From Streptococcus didelphis DSM 15616 (GTDB lineage: Bacteria > Bacillota > Bacilli > Lactobacillales > Streptococcaceae): 64,000 nucleotides of DNA. A model generated the notes under the pieces. That model made no database searches. It was given only the letters and a program-made list of their open reading frames with translations, and was not told the DNA's origin. Made by a program: the position numbers and the translations under genes. Position 1 is the stretch's first letter, and every line of letters starts with the position of its first letter. The stretch is taken from assembly GCF_000380005.1 (NCBI RefSeq), contig NZ_KB904189.1, positions 1 through 64,000 on the forward strand, written 5' to 3'. Positions 1 to 8,449 of this stretch are shown here, one piece after another.

Positions 1-2
1 GG

Positions 3-71
3 CAGGACGACCTGTTGAAGAAGTCTCCTCAAGCAAGACGTGTTGAGGAATGGTATCTACAAAGAGGCTGA
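3..71 (+). CDS. C-terminal end of an unidentified protein (partial)
   Basis: An open frame enters from the left edge and ends at TGA 69-71. It gives 22 residues ending in RRVEEWYLQRG, with acceptable codon use. It is followed by a hairpin terminator at 212-251 and converges on regR, which fits the tail of a real gene. The fragment is too short to name. Confidence 0.4.
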   Translation, partial: QDDLLKKSPQARRVEEWYLQRG

Positions 72-211
72 TTAATTTTGCTTCGTGAGTTTCTGGTAAC
101 TCGAAAGCAAGATTTAGTTCCAAGCTCATTTGATTTGTGTTATACTGTTGATACATCTAAAAACCCCTTCTGTTGTTTTGTCGTTATTACAATTATAGAG
201 GATTTTAGAAC

Positions 212-251
212 AAAAGACGAGCAACTCCGTAAGGAAATGCTCGTCTTTTTT
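212..251. terminator. Bidirectional intrinsic terminator
   Basis: A 12-bp perfect stem, AAAAGACGAGCA (212-223) with TGCTCGTCTTTT (238-249), has a 14-nt loop and a T-run on the plus side. Read on the minus strand it also ends in a short T-run. It separates the gene entering from the left from regR, which ends at 359. Positions 72-358 otherwise hold no supported gene; the 62-codon frame at 78-266 runs straight through this hairpin and has no ribosome binding site. Confidence 0.85.
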
Positions 252-358
252 GGCTATCAGGACTAGTTTTTGCCCAGCCCCTTATGTTTATTAAACAGCT
301 CTGCTATTTTAAAAAAGAGAGTAAGAAAAGGGACTGATTATCACATATCTCTGAAATG

Positions 359-1360
359 TTAATAGGTTGACCCCTTCCATTCAATCTGGCAGTCAAAAAT
401 TTTTTGTTTTTCACCCTGGCTGTCTCCTTCAATTTCCTTGATTAAAATATCTGCTGCTTCCATGCCTTCTTGGTAAGCTGGCTGAACAATGGTTGTAACA
501 GAAGGAGATGAGAAATTTGTCCATTCTAAATTATCAAAGCCAACTAAACCAATTTGGGGCATGGTGAAATTCAAAGCCTTCATAGCACTAAAAACTATAT
601 GTAAGGCCCAGCAATTGGGAACAAAAACTAAGGTTTTTCTCTCTCTAGTGATTGCCTTTTCCAAGAAAGCTTCTATTTCTTCTAAGGTCATGCTATCTTG
701 ATCAATTACTAGTTTTTGGTAATCAAGGTTTTTCTCAGATAAGGCATCAATAAAGCCTGAAGCACGTTCAATGCGCGTGCTTAATAGACTTGTGTCTGCA
801 GTTATCATGACAAAATCTTGGTAACCCTTCTCAAGTGATACCTGAATCATGTCGTAAACAGCATCATAGTTGTTGGTTTTGACCCAATTTGTTTTGTGCT
901 CATACAACTGACTGTCGAAAAAGACCATATGCTTTTCTTTTTCTTTAATAATTCTTGAATACTTTCTGAAATTAGACGTTGGTTGAATAATAAAGCCATC
1001 GACGCCTAAACTAAGCATGTTTTCAATGTATTGATCTTCACTTTTGGAATCATAGTTACTATTGCCAACAATAATCTGGTAGCCTTTTTCTTTGGTAACA
1101 TGTTCAATGCCTTTAACAATCTGGTTAGAAAAGGTATTAGTGATATCTCCTATTAAAACACCTATCAATTTTGTTTTTTTGGAATTAAGGCTACGGGCAA
1201 TGGTACTAGGCCTGTAACCTGTTTCTTGGATTACTTTTTTGATACGCTGTCTTGTTTCATCAGACATCTTTTCATATTTTTTATTAAGATAAAATGAAAC
1301 TGTTGTTTTAGAGGTTTGAGACAAGTTAGCAATATCAGTAATTGTAACTTTTTTAGACAC
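359..1360 (-). CDS. regR: LacI/GalR-family repressor of the hyaluronan locus
   Basis: A 333-residue DNA-binding regulator. The N-terminal helix-turn-helix (ITDIANLSQTSKTTVSFYLN, about residues 6-25) and hinge are followed by a periplasmic-binding-protein-like effector domain (about 60-330) with the usual GVLIGDITNTF strand. The start is GTG at 1360, chosen because AAGGAGG lies 8 nt upstream. It is the last gene of the minus-strand PTS/hydrolase cluster, and its own upstream region has the palindrome at 1399-1415, so autoregulation is likely. In streptococci RegR represses hyaluronan-utilisation genes; the position and shared operator motifs support that role here. The effector, probably a uronate intermediate, is not evident from sequence. 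Confidence 0.9.
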   Translation of the reverse strand: MSKKVTITDIANLSQTSKTTVSFYLNKKYEKMSDETRQRIKKVIQETGYRPSTIARSLNSKKTKLIGVLIGDITNTFSNQIVKGIEHVTKEKGYQIIVGNSNYDSKSEDQYIENMLSLGVDGFIIQPTSNFRKYSRIIKEKEKHMVFFDSQLYEHKTNWVKTNNYDAVYDMIQVSLEKGYQDFVMITADTSLLSTRIERASGFIDALSEKNLDYQKLVIDQDSMTLEEIEAFLEKAITRERKTLVFVPNCWALHIVFSAMKALNFTMPQIGLVGFDNLEWTNFSSPSVTTIVQPAYQEGMEAADILIKEIEGDSQGEKQKIFDCQIEWKGSTY

Positions 1361-1398
1361 TGTGTAGACCTCCTTTTTCTTTCATTTTTAAACTCCTC

Positions 1399-1442
1399 TT
1401 GGTTTAGTAAACCAATTTCTTTCTATCAGCAAGTTTACTAAA
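1399..1442. promoter_or_regulatory. Probable RegR operators upstream of regR
   Basis: A perfect inverted repeat TTGGTTTA-G-TAAACCAA occupies 1399-1415 in the 97-bp gap between the lyase gene and regR. A second related half-site, GTTTACTAAA, is at 1433-1442. The same GGTTTA core recurs at the divergent PTS/dhuD promoters (7326, 7553, 7582), as expected for a LacI-family protein acting on its own regulon. Binding is inferred from motif sharing only. Confidence 0.65.
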
Positions 1443-1457
1443 TTATTATCCCCTATG

Positions 1458-3380
1458 TCAACTTTTTAAGCAGTAATACTTTTTATGTTTTTTATCATAA
1501 ACTACTACTTTACCTCTACACTTATGGCCTTTAAGTCTATAGAGTTTGTCACCCTTAATCAGACTAGTTGGCAAGATAGCAATCAGATAGTGATTTTCTT
1601 CTCCTTTTATTTCCCAACCAAAACCTTCTTCAATTATCTTCTCAGAACCTGTTTGAATCAGTGGCAAGCTTGTAACACTATAGGATTTATCTACTAAGAG
1701 CGTCCAATCCCAAGCTTTAGTGTCAAAAGCTTTTACTTTTTTTAGGAGAATGGTCTCTGTTAACTGGTTATACTTCTGTGAACGAAAGCAATTTTCTGCT
1801 TCTAAAGGTTTTGGGCTAATAACTTTTAAATTATTAAGCTCTTGGCCACTATAAGTCACCTGTTCATCTAAGATAAACTGGGTCTGTAGCTCATGTTTTC
1901 CAGGACAAGTAAGACTGTCAAAAATAAGTGTTATTCCATCTGGCAATGCTAAAATCCAACGCTTATGCCTAAAGTCCCAAGAAGTACCTGTATTGCTCTG
2001 GTAAATCCCTTCAATAAAAGAAATAGGGCCTCTTTGAACCAATTGTGATACTTCTGCCTCTGGATAGTGGTCATAGGTCCAGGAATCCCTTATCTCTTCA
2101 CTATCACAGTCCCTAAGAAAACAAGTTGAATGACTCTTAGCACTTTTTAAGTGGTAACGCCTTTTTTCTTCTTGATAGGTAAAACGACCCGGATCAATAA
2201 AAATAGGCTTACCTTGGTCATATAAGCAAAAACTATTGAGATCACTATGGCTATGGGCGCTCCCAAAAGGACCACATTTAAAAAAGAGATAGCGTCTAGA
2301 GTCTCTATGACAAATATGCCCACTTGAAGCAAAGTGATTAGCTTCTATTGATGCTGGTTCAACACTTTCTAATTTTTCAAAAATAGCAACACCTTTTTTG
2401 CCAAATAGCAAGAGCGATTCCCTATCTAGATAAGGATAAGCATAGGACTTCAATACTTTTGACTGGAAAAAAATGGCTGACGCTGTCAGAATGTCCCTAG
2501 TATCTGTCACATCACTATCACCAAAAGCTAACTGACAATGATCAGACCCTGTCATCATATAAATGTAATAAGCCATTTCCTCAAGCTTAGTCTCTAATTG
2601 AGGCTTGTATTCTGGAGCAAAAACAGCTAAGTCAAGAAGGGCTCGATAAACTTCGACATGGTACATAATTGACTGTTCATATTGGCTTCCATCATCAAGA
2701 ATTTGCAATCTCAGTTGCTCTTCCAATTCCGTCTCTGCAAATACTTTTAAATGAGGCAAATTAATTTCTTTTTCAAAATAGAATAGACAAGCCAAGATAG
2801 CAGTGATTTGTAAAATCCCCCAATTACTAAGGCTATACTTAGCTTTATAGTTCTCCTGTAAAAAAGTTAATTGCTGGGCTAAAGAACGGATGATTTTATC
2901 AAGTTCTTCTTGATTAATAGCTTCAAAATAAAGTAAATAGAGAATCACTTTTAGCCAGGTAAAGCTTCTAATACCTGTATCTAAGGTACGTGATACTAGA
3001 GAATCAGCTTTTAGAGGATAGTGACAATCTATCCAATGAAAGATAAAATATTTGACCTTGTCCAAGTATCTGCTATCTTTTTCCACTAAGTAAACCAAAA
3101 TGAATTTCATAAGATAGCCTTGCCGATTAAGCATGTAATTCCACTCTTTATCCTCGCTAACCTGCCTATCCCAGCTTAAGGGGTCTAAGTGATAAGGGGT
3201 TGAGCATGGTTCCATATCCCAATTATCATCAAAAATAAAGGTATTTGTCATCATCTTATCAAGGGAACTTTTAAGTTTTTGATAAGCTTCAAAATCCTTC
3301 TCCAGAATATACTGACGGCAAAAGTCTTCATCAAAGTCCTTAAAAAAATTAGCTACCTTTTCGTCTATTTTCTTATCCAT
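1458..3380 (-). CDS. Heparinase II/III-like polysaccharide or oligosaccharide lyase
   Basis: A 640-residue protein without a signal peptide, so probably cytoplasmic. The N-terminal part is an alpha/alpha-toroid-like region (about 30-330, with the lyase-type SNWGILQITAI and DGSQYEQSIMYH segments). The C-terminal beta-sandwich region starts near residue 350 with FKCGPFGSAHSHSDLNSFCLY and DPGRFTY, the hallmarks of the heparinase II/III family. It lies between PTS IID and regR in the hyaluronan locus, so it probably cleaves imported glycosaminoglycan oligosaccharides to unsaturated disaccharides or monosaccharides. GAGG is 5 nt before the ATG. The S. pneumoniae counterpart locus, as I remember it, has yajC before this gene; no yajC is present here. 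Confidence 0.8.
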   Translation of the reverse strand: MDKKIDEKVANFFKDFDEDFCRQYILEKDFEAYQKLKSSLDKMMTNTFIFDDNWDMEPCSTPYHLDPLSWDRQVSEDKEWNYMLNRQGYLMKFILVYLVEKDSRYLDKVKYFIFHWIDCHYPLKADSLVSRTLDTGIRSFTWLKVILYLLYFEAINQEELDKIIRSLAQQLTFLQENYKAKYSLSNWGILQITAILACLFYFEKEINLPHLKVFAETELEEQLRLQILDDGSQYEQSIMYHVEVYRALLDLAVFAPEYKPQLETKLEEMAYYIYMMTGSDHCQLAFGDSDVTDTRDILTASAIFFQSKVLKSYAYPYLDRESLLLFGKKGVAIFEKLESVEPASIEANHFASSGHICHRDSRRYLFFKCGPFGSAHSHSDLNSFCLYDQGKPIFIDPGRFTYQEEKRRYHLKSAKSHSTCFLRDCDSEEIRDSWTYDHYPEAEVSQLVQRGPISFIEGIYQSNTGTSWDFRHKRWILALPDGITLIFDSLTCPGKHELQTQFILDEQVTYSGQELNNLKVISPKPLEAENCFRSQKYNQLTETILLKKVKAFDTKAWDWTLLVDKSYSVTSLPLIQTGSEKIIEEGFGWEIKGEENHYLIAILPTSLIKGDKLYRLKGHKCRGKVVVYDKKHKKYYCLKS

Positions 3381-3451
3381 ATCTACCTCATAAGCTCTCT
3401 ATTCTTATTAAAAAAGATGAGTTATCCAGCTAACCCACCTTTTTATTCTCC

Positions 3452-4267
3452 TTAAGCTAGAATACCTAACCAACTACCAATAATACCAATAATAACTGTC
3501 AAAATAACAAGCTTATAAGTTGTCCATTTTTTGTTCTTAATCAAATAAAACATGAGTAAGGTATAAAGAACTGGTAGGATAGCTGGGGCTATTTTATCAA
3601 GCATTCCTTGAATGGTCACAATTTTTTGAGAAGCATTGGTCACCTTATCAGGTGCAAAGGTATAAGGGATACTTAGCTTAACCTGACTCGCAGCCAAACT
3701 AGAGATTACCGTAACCCCAACAATATTAGCTGCTCTAGAAATCACTGTCATTTGCTCACTTAGTTTATCAATAAACCGGGTCCCCAACTTATAACCATAA
3801 AATCCTGTTGTGAGTTTAATAGCTGTCAAGATACCATTCATAGCTACAAAAAATAATATAGGACCTAAAACCAGACCATCAGAAGCCAAAGAAGCTGCAA
3901 TAGTTGAAAATAAGGGTGCCAAACAAAATTGAGATAAGGAATCACCAATACCAGCTAAGGGACCCATCAAGGCCATCTTAATCCCACGGATTTCCTCCTC
4001 AGGACGTTCATTATCTAGCATGGCTAAATGAAGGCTGGTCACAAAGGGAAGGAAGTGAGGATTTGTGTTGTAAAATTCAATATTATCATCTAATGCTTTG
4101 GTTAAAGCGACCTTATCGTCACCATAATATTTTTTCAAAGCAGGATAGATAACATTGGCATAGCCTAAACCTTGATAATTACTATAGTTAAAACCATTTT
4201 GTAAATAAAATGCTCGAAGGGCTGTCTTAGTGTAGTCACTCTTTACTAACTTATTAGATCCAGTCAT
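3452..4267 (-). CDS. PTS mannose-family IID component (hyaluronan disaccharide)
   Basis: Membrane subunit of the mannose/sorbose-class phosphotransferase system, 271 residues. It contains typical IID segments (RAFYLQNGFNYSNYQGLGYANVIYPAL near the N-terminus, then MALMGPLAGIGDSLSQFCLAPLF) and C-terminal hydrophobic helices. The frame is open from 4327, but I place the start at ATG 4267: AGAAGGAGACAATCAAG precedes it and MTGSNKLVKSDYTKTALRAF is a normal IID N-terminus. It then overlaps the end of the IIC gene by 14 bp. With IIC it forms the translocation unit for unsaturated uronyl-amino sugar disaccharides, by context. Confidence 0.92.
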   Translation of the reverse strand: MTGSNKLVKSDYTKTALRAFYLQNGFNYSNYQGLGYANVIYPALKKYYGDDKVALTKALDDNIEFYNTNPHFLPFVTSLHLAMLDNERPEEEIRGIKMALMGPLAGIGDSLSQFCLAPLFSTIAASLASDGLVLGPILFFVAMNGILTAIKLTTGFYGYKLGTRFIDKLSEQMTVISRAANIVGVTVISSLAASQVKLSIPYTFAPDKVTNASQKIVTIQGMLDKIAPAILPVLYTLLMFYLIKNKKWTTYKLVILTVIIGIIGSWLGILA

Positions 4268-5120
4268 CTTGATTGTCTCCTTCTGTCTTAGTTTCTCCAG
4301 ATACCTGGCTTGGTTTTTTGAAAACATCTATTAAGGCAAATATGGTCGCAATTAAGGCTACACCAATTGTTGGTACCCCTGCTACGGAACTACTTGTCAC
4401 AGCTGTCAAAAGTCCATCACCATTAGCTGTTGGGGTTAAAACAGGTAAACCAAAGTAAACTGCAAGTACATAACCTAATATAATATAAGGAATAAGTTCT
4501 TTTTTAGCCATAACCGAAAGAATCATTGCAAATCCAATTGCTGGCAACATTTTTCCTGCCAAGGTTAAACCATTAAGTAAGACAGGTGGAATTAAGGCAA
4601 ATAGTCCTGTTAGGGTCTGCATTGAAAGAGCACCAATCAATCCTAATAAGAATCCCAAAGCTGCAAAAGCCCAAATAGTCCCATTAGCTGCTAATTTAAA
4701 TGTTTTGATATCTCCATTTTGCAAAGCCTTCTTAGCAGTTCCTGGTGCTCCTGCAAAGGCGGTATAAGTAGCTGTTTGTAAAAATTGGATCCCCACAGCA
4801 ATTGGTGTTGATAGAGCAAGTGCAGCTTCTGGGCTAATCTTATCTTTGGCAGCTACCGTTGTAATAGCCATCAAGGTTCCAAAAATCCCAGGTCCTATTG
4901 GATTGGGAGGAACGGTTCCTCCTGCTCCCACACCAAAACCCATATAAGCTAGCTCAGAAATGGCTCCTATTGCTAGGGCTGTTGGAATATCTCCTAAAAT
5001 AAGACCGACTCCTAGGGAAAGGACAATACAGCGATTGGTATAAAGCCCTAAAAGCATACCACTGAAACAAAAGGCGGTCCATAAACCAATTAAGATGGCT
5101 TGAACAATAGTGATAGTCAT
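4254..5120 (-). CDS. PTS mannose-family IIC permease component
   Basis: A 288-residue polytopic membrane protein. The N-terminal segment (QAILIGLWTAFCFSGMLLGLYTNRCIVLSLGVGLILGD) and GFGVGAGGTVPPNPIGPGIFGTLMAI are characteristic of the sorbose-type IIC family that forms the substrate channel together with IID. AAAGGAG precedes the ATG by about 8 nt. It sits between IIB and IID in the operon and overlaps the true IID start by 14 bp, which points to translational coupling. Confidence 0.92.
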   Translation of the reverse strand: MTITIVQAILIGLWTAFCFSGMLLGLYTNRCIVLSLGVGLILGDIPTALAIGAISELAYMGFGVGAGGTVPPNPIGPGIFGTLMAITTVAAKDKISPEAALALSTPIAVGIQFLQTATYTAFAGAPGTAKKALQNGDIKTFKLAANGTIWAFAALGFLLGLIGALSMQTLTGLFALIPPVLLNGLTLAGKMLPAIGFAMILSVMAKKELIPYIILGYVLAVYFGLPVLTPTANGDGLLTAVTSSSVAGVPTIGVALIATIFALIDVFKKPSQVSGETKTEGDNQDDWI

Positions 5121-5144
5121 AATTTTCTCCTTTAGATTAGATGA

Positions 5145-5639
5145 TTATACTTTACTTAGAATATCTACTTCAACAGCTCCATCATTGCCACTTGGGGTTG
5201 TTTTAGTATCAAAGCTGATATGGTACTTTTCGTGTAAGCGTCTAATAATGTCCTTGTCTTCTTTTCCTAAGAAGATAGAGCGGCTTACCTGTTCCTTACC
5301 TTGGGCATTATGAATATTTCCAATATTGATTTTTGAAATAGGCACACCACCTTCTACCAAGCGCAGAGCATCTTGTAAATCCTTGATGATGATAAAAATG
5401 CATTGTGCTGGGTTAGCCTTATGAATAACATCAATTACTTTTTGAATACTAAAAAAACGTAGGGCAATGGAGTCTGGTACGACTGTCTTCATCAAGGTTT
5501 GCTGAATCTTATCTTGTGAGACAGCATCATTTGCTACAATCACTGTATTGCAATTTAAAAATTTTACCCAGAGTTGTCCTTGTCCATGGATTAGACGTTC
5601 ATCTATACGAGTCATTATAATATTTGGCCCACTTGTCAT
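5145..5639 (-). CDS. PTS mannose-family IIB component
   Basis: A 164-residue cytoplasmic phosphocarrier. The phosphorylated histidine is in the diagnostic N-terminal segment RIDERLIHGQGQLWVKFLNC (about residues 11-30). The rest matches the PTSIIB sorbose-class fold, including SISKINIGNIH-like text. GAAGGAG lies about 10 nt before the ATG. It passes phosphate from IIA (6866-7303) to the incoming sugar at IIC/IID. It lies 25 bp upstream of the IIC gene. Confidence 0.92.
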   Translation of the reverse strand: MTSGPNIIMTRIDERLIHGQGQLWVKFLNCNTVIVANDAVSQDKIQQTLMKTVVPDSIALRFFSIQKVIDVIHKANPAQCIFIIIKDLQDALRLVEGGVPISKINIGNIHNAQGKEQVSRSIFLGKEDKDIIRRLHEKYHISFDTKTTPSGNDGAVEVDILSKV

Positions 5640-5667
5640 TACTTAATTCTCCTTCTTATATTACGGT

Positions 5668-6864
5668 TTACCAATAAACTTCCCAGTCTTTATAGAAACG
5701 AATAAGTGCTTCTAGATAGTAATAGTCCCCCCAGATATTTCCTTCATCAACACCTTTTCCAGAATGCCATGAATAAACACCATGTAAAAGTAAGGGAGCA
5801 CCTGACACCACTTCCTTGTTAGCATAATTCTCAATAAGGCTACGAAGCATGGCGTGCATGGCATATTTGTAATTTTCTTTATCAGGGTCAGCTTCTGGAA
5901 TATATTTGAGCATTTCATGAATCCCACAAACAGCTGTCGCTGTCGCAGAAGTGTCACGGGGTTGATCTGATTCATCACCAAAAATTAAATCCCAGTAAGA
6001 CACATGGTCATGTGGGAGACGATTCAAAAAATAATGAGTGAGCCCTTTAAAAAGGTCTAATTCCTGCTCATCTTTCATTTTACGATAACTTAAGGGAAGA
6101 CCATAAACTCCCCAAGCTTGTCCACGGGCCCAGCAAGAGGCATCATTATATCCTTGTCGTGTTACCCCCTTTAAGGGCTGGCCAGTTTGGGGATCAAAAT
6201 AATAGGTGTGATAGGTTGAAGCGTCATCTCGAATAACAGTATTAACAGAAGCATAAAAATGACTTTCTGCTATGTGTTTGTAATTGCTATCTCCAGTTTG
6301 TTCATAGGCAAAGAAAAGTAACTGAATATTAAGCAAACAATCAATAATTAAACGATAGTCCTCAGCCTTTCCTAGTTGTCCCCAAGCTTGAATAAAGCCT
6401 CCTTTTTCTTGAAAACGTTCAATCAGCTTATCGGCTGCTTTTAAGGCAGCTTGACGGGCAGTCTCATCACCATTAATACGGTATTCAGCCATACAAGATG
6501 GTGTATATAAGAATCCTAAATCATGGTGGTCTAGTTCAATACGCTTATTAACACGCTCTAAAAATGATAAGACGTTGAGGTGGGCCAGGTCACTAATAGC
6601 CTTATCCTGACTATACTCATAGGCAAGCCAGAGGCAACCTGTCCAAAAGCCATTGGTCCATTCCTTGTTATCCATGATTTGATAACGATTTTCAAAGGTT
6701 GCTGGACTTGGGTAGTGGTCTTTAAAATAAGTCATATTAGCATAGACTTGTTGCAGGGCTAAGTCAATAGCTTGCTCAAGCTCTGCTTTACTTAAGAGGT
6801 TTGTTTGCCTGAAACGCTGAGGGTTCTCAATAGTTTCAATAGTTACCTTTTTAATATCGGGCAC
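5668..6864 (-). CDS. ugl: Unsaturated glucuronyl hydrolase (GH88)
   Basis: Hydrolyses unsaturated glycosaminoglycan disaccharides to an amino sugar and a 4-deoxy unsaturated uronate. GH88 features are clear: MDNKEWTNGFWTGCLWLAYEY, DHHDLGFLYTPSC, the catalytic-region aspartate in YRLIIDCLLNIQLL, RGQAWGVYGLPLSYRKM and the C-terminal HSGKGVDEGNIWGDYYYLEAL. An ATG at 6888 is in frame, but the better start is GTG at 6864: AAGGAGG is 8 nt upstream, and the product is then 398 residues, the length I remember for the S. agalactiae enzyme. The GTG follows the IIA stop (6866-6868) after one base. No signal peptide, so cytoplasmic, acting after PTS import. Confidence 0.95.
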   Translation of the reverse strand: MPDIKKVTIETIENPQRFRQTNLLSKAELEQAIDLALQQVYANMTYFKDHYPSPATFENRYQIMDNKEWTNGFWTGCLWLAYEYSQDKAISDLAHLNVLSFLERVNKRIELDHHDLGFLYTPSCMAEYRINGDETARQAALKAADKLIERFQEKGGFIQAWGQLGKAEDYRLIIDCLLNIQLLFFAYEQTGDSNYKHIAESHFYASVNTVIRDDASTYHTYYFDPQTGQPLKGVTRQGYNDASCWARGQAWGVYGLPLSYRKMKDEQELDLFKGLTHYFLNRLPHDHVSYWDLIFGDESDQPRDTSATATAVCGIHEMLKYIPEADPDKENYKYAMHAMLRSLIENYANKEVVSGAPLLLHGVYSWHSGKGVDEGNIWGDYYYLEALIRFYKDWEVYW

Positions 6865-6865
6865 T

Positions 6866-7303
6866 TTAAATACCTCCTTCAAAGTCATTATTATGACAAT
6901 CTGTATCGGCTAAGCAGCTTTCAAAATCAAGAATTCCATTATGGGCTGCAGCAAGAGCCTTATCAGCTAATTGATCAAGATCAGCTACCGTAGAACGTGA
7001 TAATACAGCTTCCATTAGCATGGCTAGGTTTAAACCTGAAAGAACTCTGATGCTTTTATCTAGATAGTCCATAGACAGAGCTGAGCTGACATTAAAGGGA
7101 CTACCACCAAGCAAATCTGTCAAGATTAGAACCTTATTAGCAGCTGACAAATCCTTTTGAATAAGAAGCTTAAGTTCCTCTGTTGACATACCAGCTACAA
7201 AATCAATCGCTAAAACTTCTTCTTGTTTCCCAGCGATTAATTCTAAAGCACTTAAAATGCCACTTGGAAAGTTTCCGTGAGCAACAATGATTAGTTTGAT
7301 CAT
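6866..7303 (-). CDS. PTS mannose-family IIA component
   Basis: A 145-residue cytoplasmic phosphocarrier and first gene of the minus-strand operon. The active-site histidine is in IIVAHGNFPSGILSAL (His9), and the TDLLGGSPFNVSS segment is the standard IIA-Man signature. AGAAGGAGAAAAG precedes the ATG. It receives phosphate from HPr. A consensus promoter with a cre-like spacer and a RegR-type operator lie directly upstream. Confidence 0.93.
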   Translation of the reverse strand: MIKLIIVAHGNFPSGILSALELIAGKQEEVLAIDFVAGMSTEELKLLIQKDLSAANKVLILTDLLGGSPFNVSSALSMDYLDKSIRVLSGLNLAMLMEAVLSRSTVADLDQLADKALAAAHNGILDFESCLADTDCHNNDFEGGI

Positions 7304-7317
7304 CTTTTCTCCTTCTA

Positions 7318-7373
7318 AGTTTACCGGTTTACTTTACAAACAAGATTATAGCGTTTTCAAAAACCTCTGTCAA
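7318..7373 (-). promoter_or_regulatory. Promoter of PTS/ugl operon with cre-like site and RegR operator
   Basis: On the minus strand TTGACA (7368-7373) and TATAAT (7345-7350) are separated by 17 bp, a perfect sigma-A promoter. The spacer and -10 contain TTGAAAACGCTATAA, which fits the CcpA cre consensus WTGNAANCGNWNNCW except at position 14. Just downstream of the -10, AGTTTACC-GGTTTACT (7318-7333, plus-strand reading) is a near-palindrome of the RegR operator type. A strong promoter silenced by two repressors is the expected logic for a sugar-induced, glucose-repressed operon. Site assignments are from motifs only. Confidence 0.8.
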
Positions 7374-7541
7374 CCATCTTTTAAGAAAATTTTGGATTTT
7401 CATCCTAAAAAGAGATTCATTCAACTTTTTTAAAATGAATAAAGAAATTTTTACAGGAATTAAAAAGCCTGTAAATAAGTGTTTTGAAGTGTTGTTTACA
7501 ACTTTTCTATACAGAGAAAAGAAAAAAGGAAAGAGACTTTG

Positions 7542-7594
7542 TTGACAAAATCGGTTTACTCTGTTACCATGCAAGTGAACAGGTTTACTACCTG
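7542..7594 (+). promoter_or_regulatory. Promoter of dhuD-dhuI-kdgK-kdgA with RegR-type operators
   Basis: TTGACA (7542-7547), 17-bp spacer, extended -10 TGTTACCAT (TACCAT at 7565-7570). GGTTTACT occurs in the spacer (7553-7560) and again just downstream at 7582-7589, inside the inverted repeat CAGGT-TTACT-ACCTG (7580-7594). The arrangement predicts repression by the same LacI-type regulator as the divergent operon. Confidence 0.75.
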
Positions 7595-7616
7595 AAATTA
7601 CTCTGGAGGTCTTAAA

Positions 7617-8429
7617 ATGACTGAAACATTTTTAAAGGAACATTTTTCACTAGATGGCAAAATTGCTCTCGTTACTGGAGCTTCTTATGGAATTGGTTTT
7701 GCTATTGCAAGTTCGCTTGCTAGGGCTGGAGCTACTATTGTTTTCAATGACATTAAACAAGACTTAGTAGATAAAGGACTGGCTGCCTATGAGGTACTTG
7801 GTATTAAAGCTTACGGTTATGTCTGTGACGTTACAGATGAAGAGGCCATCCAAAATATGGTCTCCCAGATAAAACATGATGTCGGGGTTATTGATATCTT
7901 GGTCAATAATGCAGGTATTATTAAACGAACACCAATGCTTGAAATGACTGCTGCTGATTTTAGACAGGTTATTGATATTGATCTCAACGCACCTTTTATC
8001 GTTGCTAAGGCTGTTTTACCAGGAATGATTGATAAAGGACATGGTAAAATCATTAATATTTGTTCCATGATGAGTGAGTTAGGACGCGAAACCGTCGCAG
8101 CCTATGCTGCTGCTAAAGGTGGTCTCAAAATGCTCACTAAAAATATTGCTTCTGAATTCGGATCTGCCAACATTCAGTGTAATGGCATTGGCCCTGGCTA
8201 TATTGCCACCCCTCAAACAGAACCCCTTCGTCAACTGCAAGCAGATGGCTCTCGTCATCCTTTTGACCAATTTATTATCTCAAAAACACCCGCTGCTCGT
8301 TGGGGTCAAGCTGAAGATTTAGGAGCACCAGCAGTCTTTCTAGCCAGTGATGCTTCAAACTTTATTAATGGACATATCCTCTATGTGGATGGGGGAATCT
8401 TGGCTTACATTGGTAAACAACCCGAATAA
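7617..8429 (+). CDS. dhuD: SDR-family 2-keto-3-deoxy-D-gluconate dehydrogenase (DhuD/KduD type)
   Basis: A 270-residue short-chain dehydrogenase. The cofactor-binding TGASYGIGFAIA motif is near residues 20-31, NNAGI near 98, and the catalytic Ser (NICSMMSE) and Tyr-Lys (YAAAKGG) follow. In streptococcal glycosaminoglycan loci this enzyme interconverts the keto-deoxy-uronate made by the isomerase and 2-keto-3-deoxygluconate. Older annotation calls it gluconate 5-dehydrogenase (gno). GGAGG lies 7 nt before the ATG. It is the first gene of the plus-strand operon and is followed by the isomerase after 20 bp. Confidence 0.88.
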   Translation: MTETFLKEHFSLDGKIALVTGASYGIGFAIASSLARAGATIVFNDIKQDLVDKGLAAYEVLGIKAYGYVCDVTDEEAIQNMVSQIKHDVGVIDILVNNAGIIKRTPMLEMTAADFRQVIDIDLNAPFIVAKAVLPGMIDKGHGKIINICSMMSELGRETVAAYAAAKGGLKMLTKNIASEFGSANIQCNGIGPGYIATPQTEPLRQLQADGSRHPFDQFIISKTPAARWGQAEDLGAPAVFLASDASNFINGHILYVDGGILAYIGKQPE

Positions 8430-8449
8430 AGAAGGAGAATTAAGATATT

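Larger units (their letters stand above)
7304..7616. other. Divergent control region of the hyaluronan locus
   Basis: This 313-bp gap between the PTS IIA gene and dhuD holds both divergent promoters, three GGTTTACT operator cores and a cre-like element (entered separately). The middle part (about 7380-7500) is AT-rich, with no gene I can support. Confidence 0.8.

Noticed and set aside
78..266. 62-codon plus-strand reading frame next to regR
   Set aside because: It runs through the terminator hairpin, has no ribosome binding site and its protein resembles nothing; treated as chance.
3381..3451. yajC-like gene expected between PTS IID and the lyase
   Set aside because: The gap is only 71 bp and holds no reading frame; the gene is absent here.
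4268..4327. Longer N-terminus of PTS IID starting at 4327
   Set aside because: It overlaps IIC coding sequence, lacks a ribosome binding site and has no match to the IID N-terminus.
6865..6888. ATG start at 6888 for the GH88 hydrolase
   Set aside because: The AAGGAGG inside this segment is correctly spaced for GTG 6864, and the shorter product has the family's usual 398-residue length.
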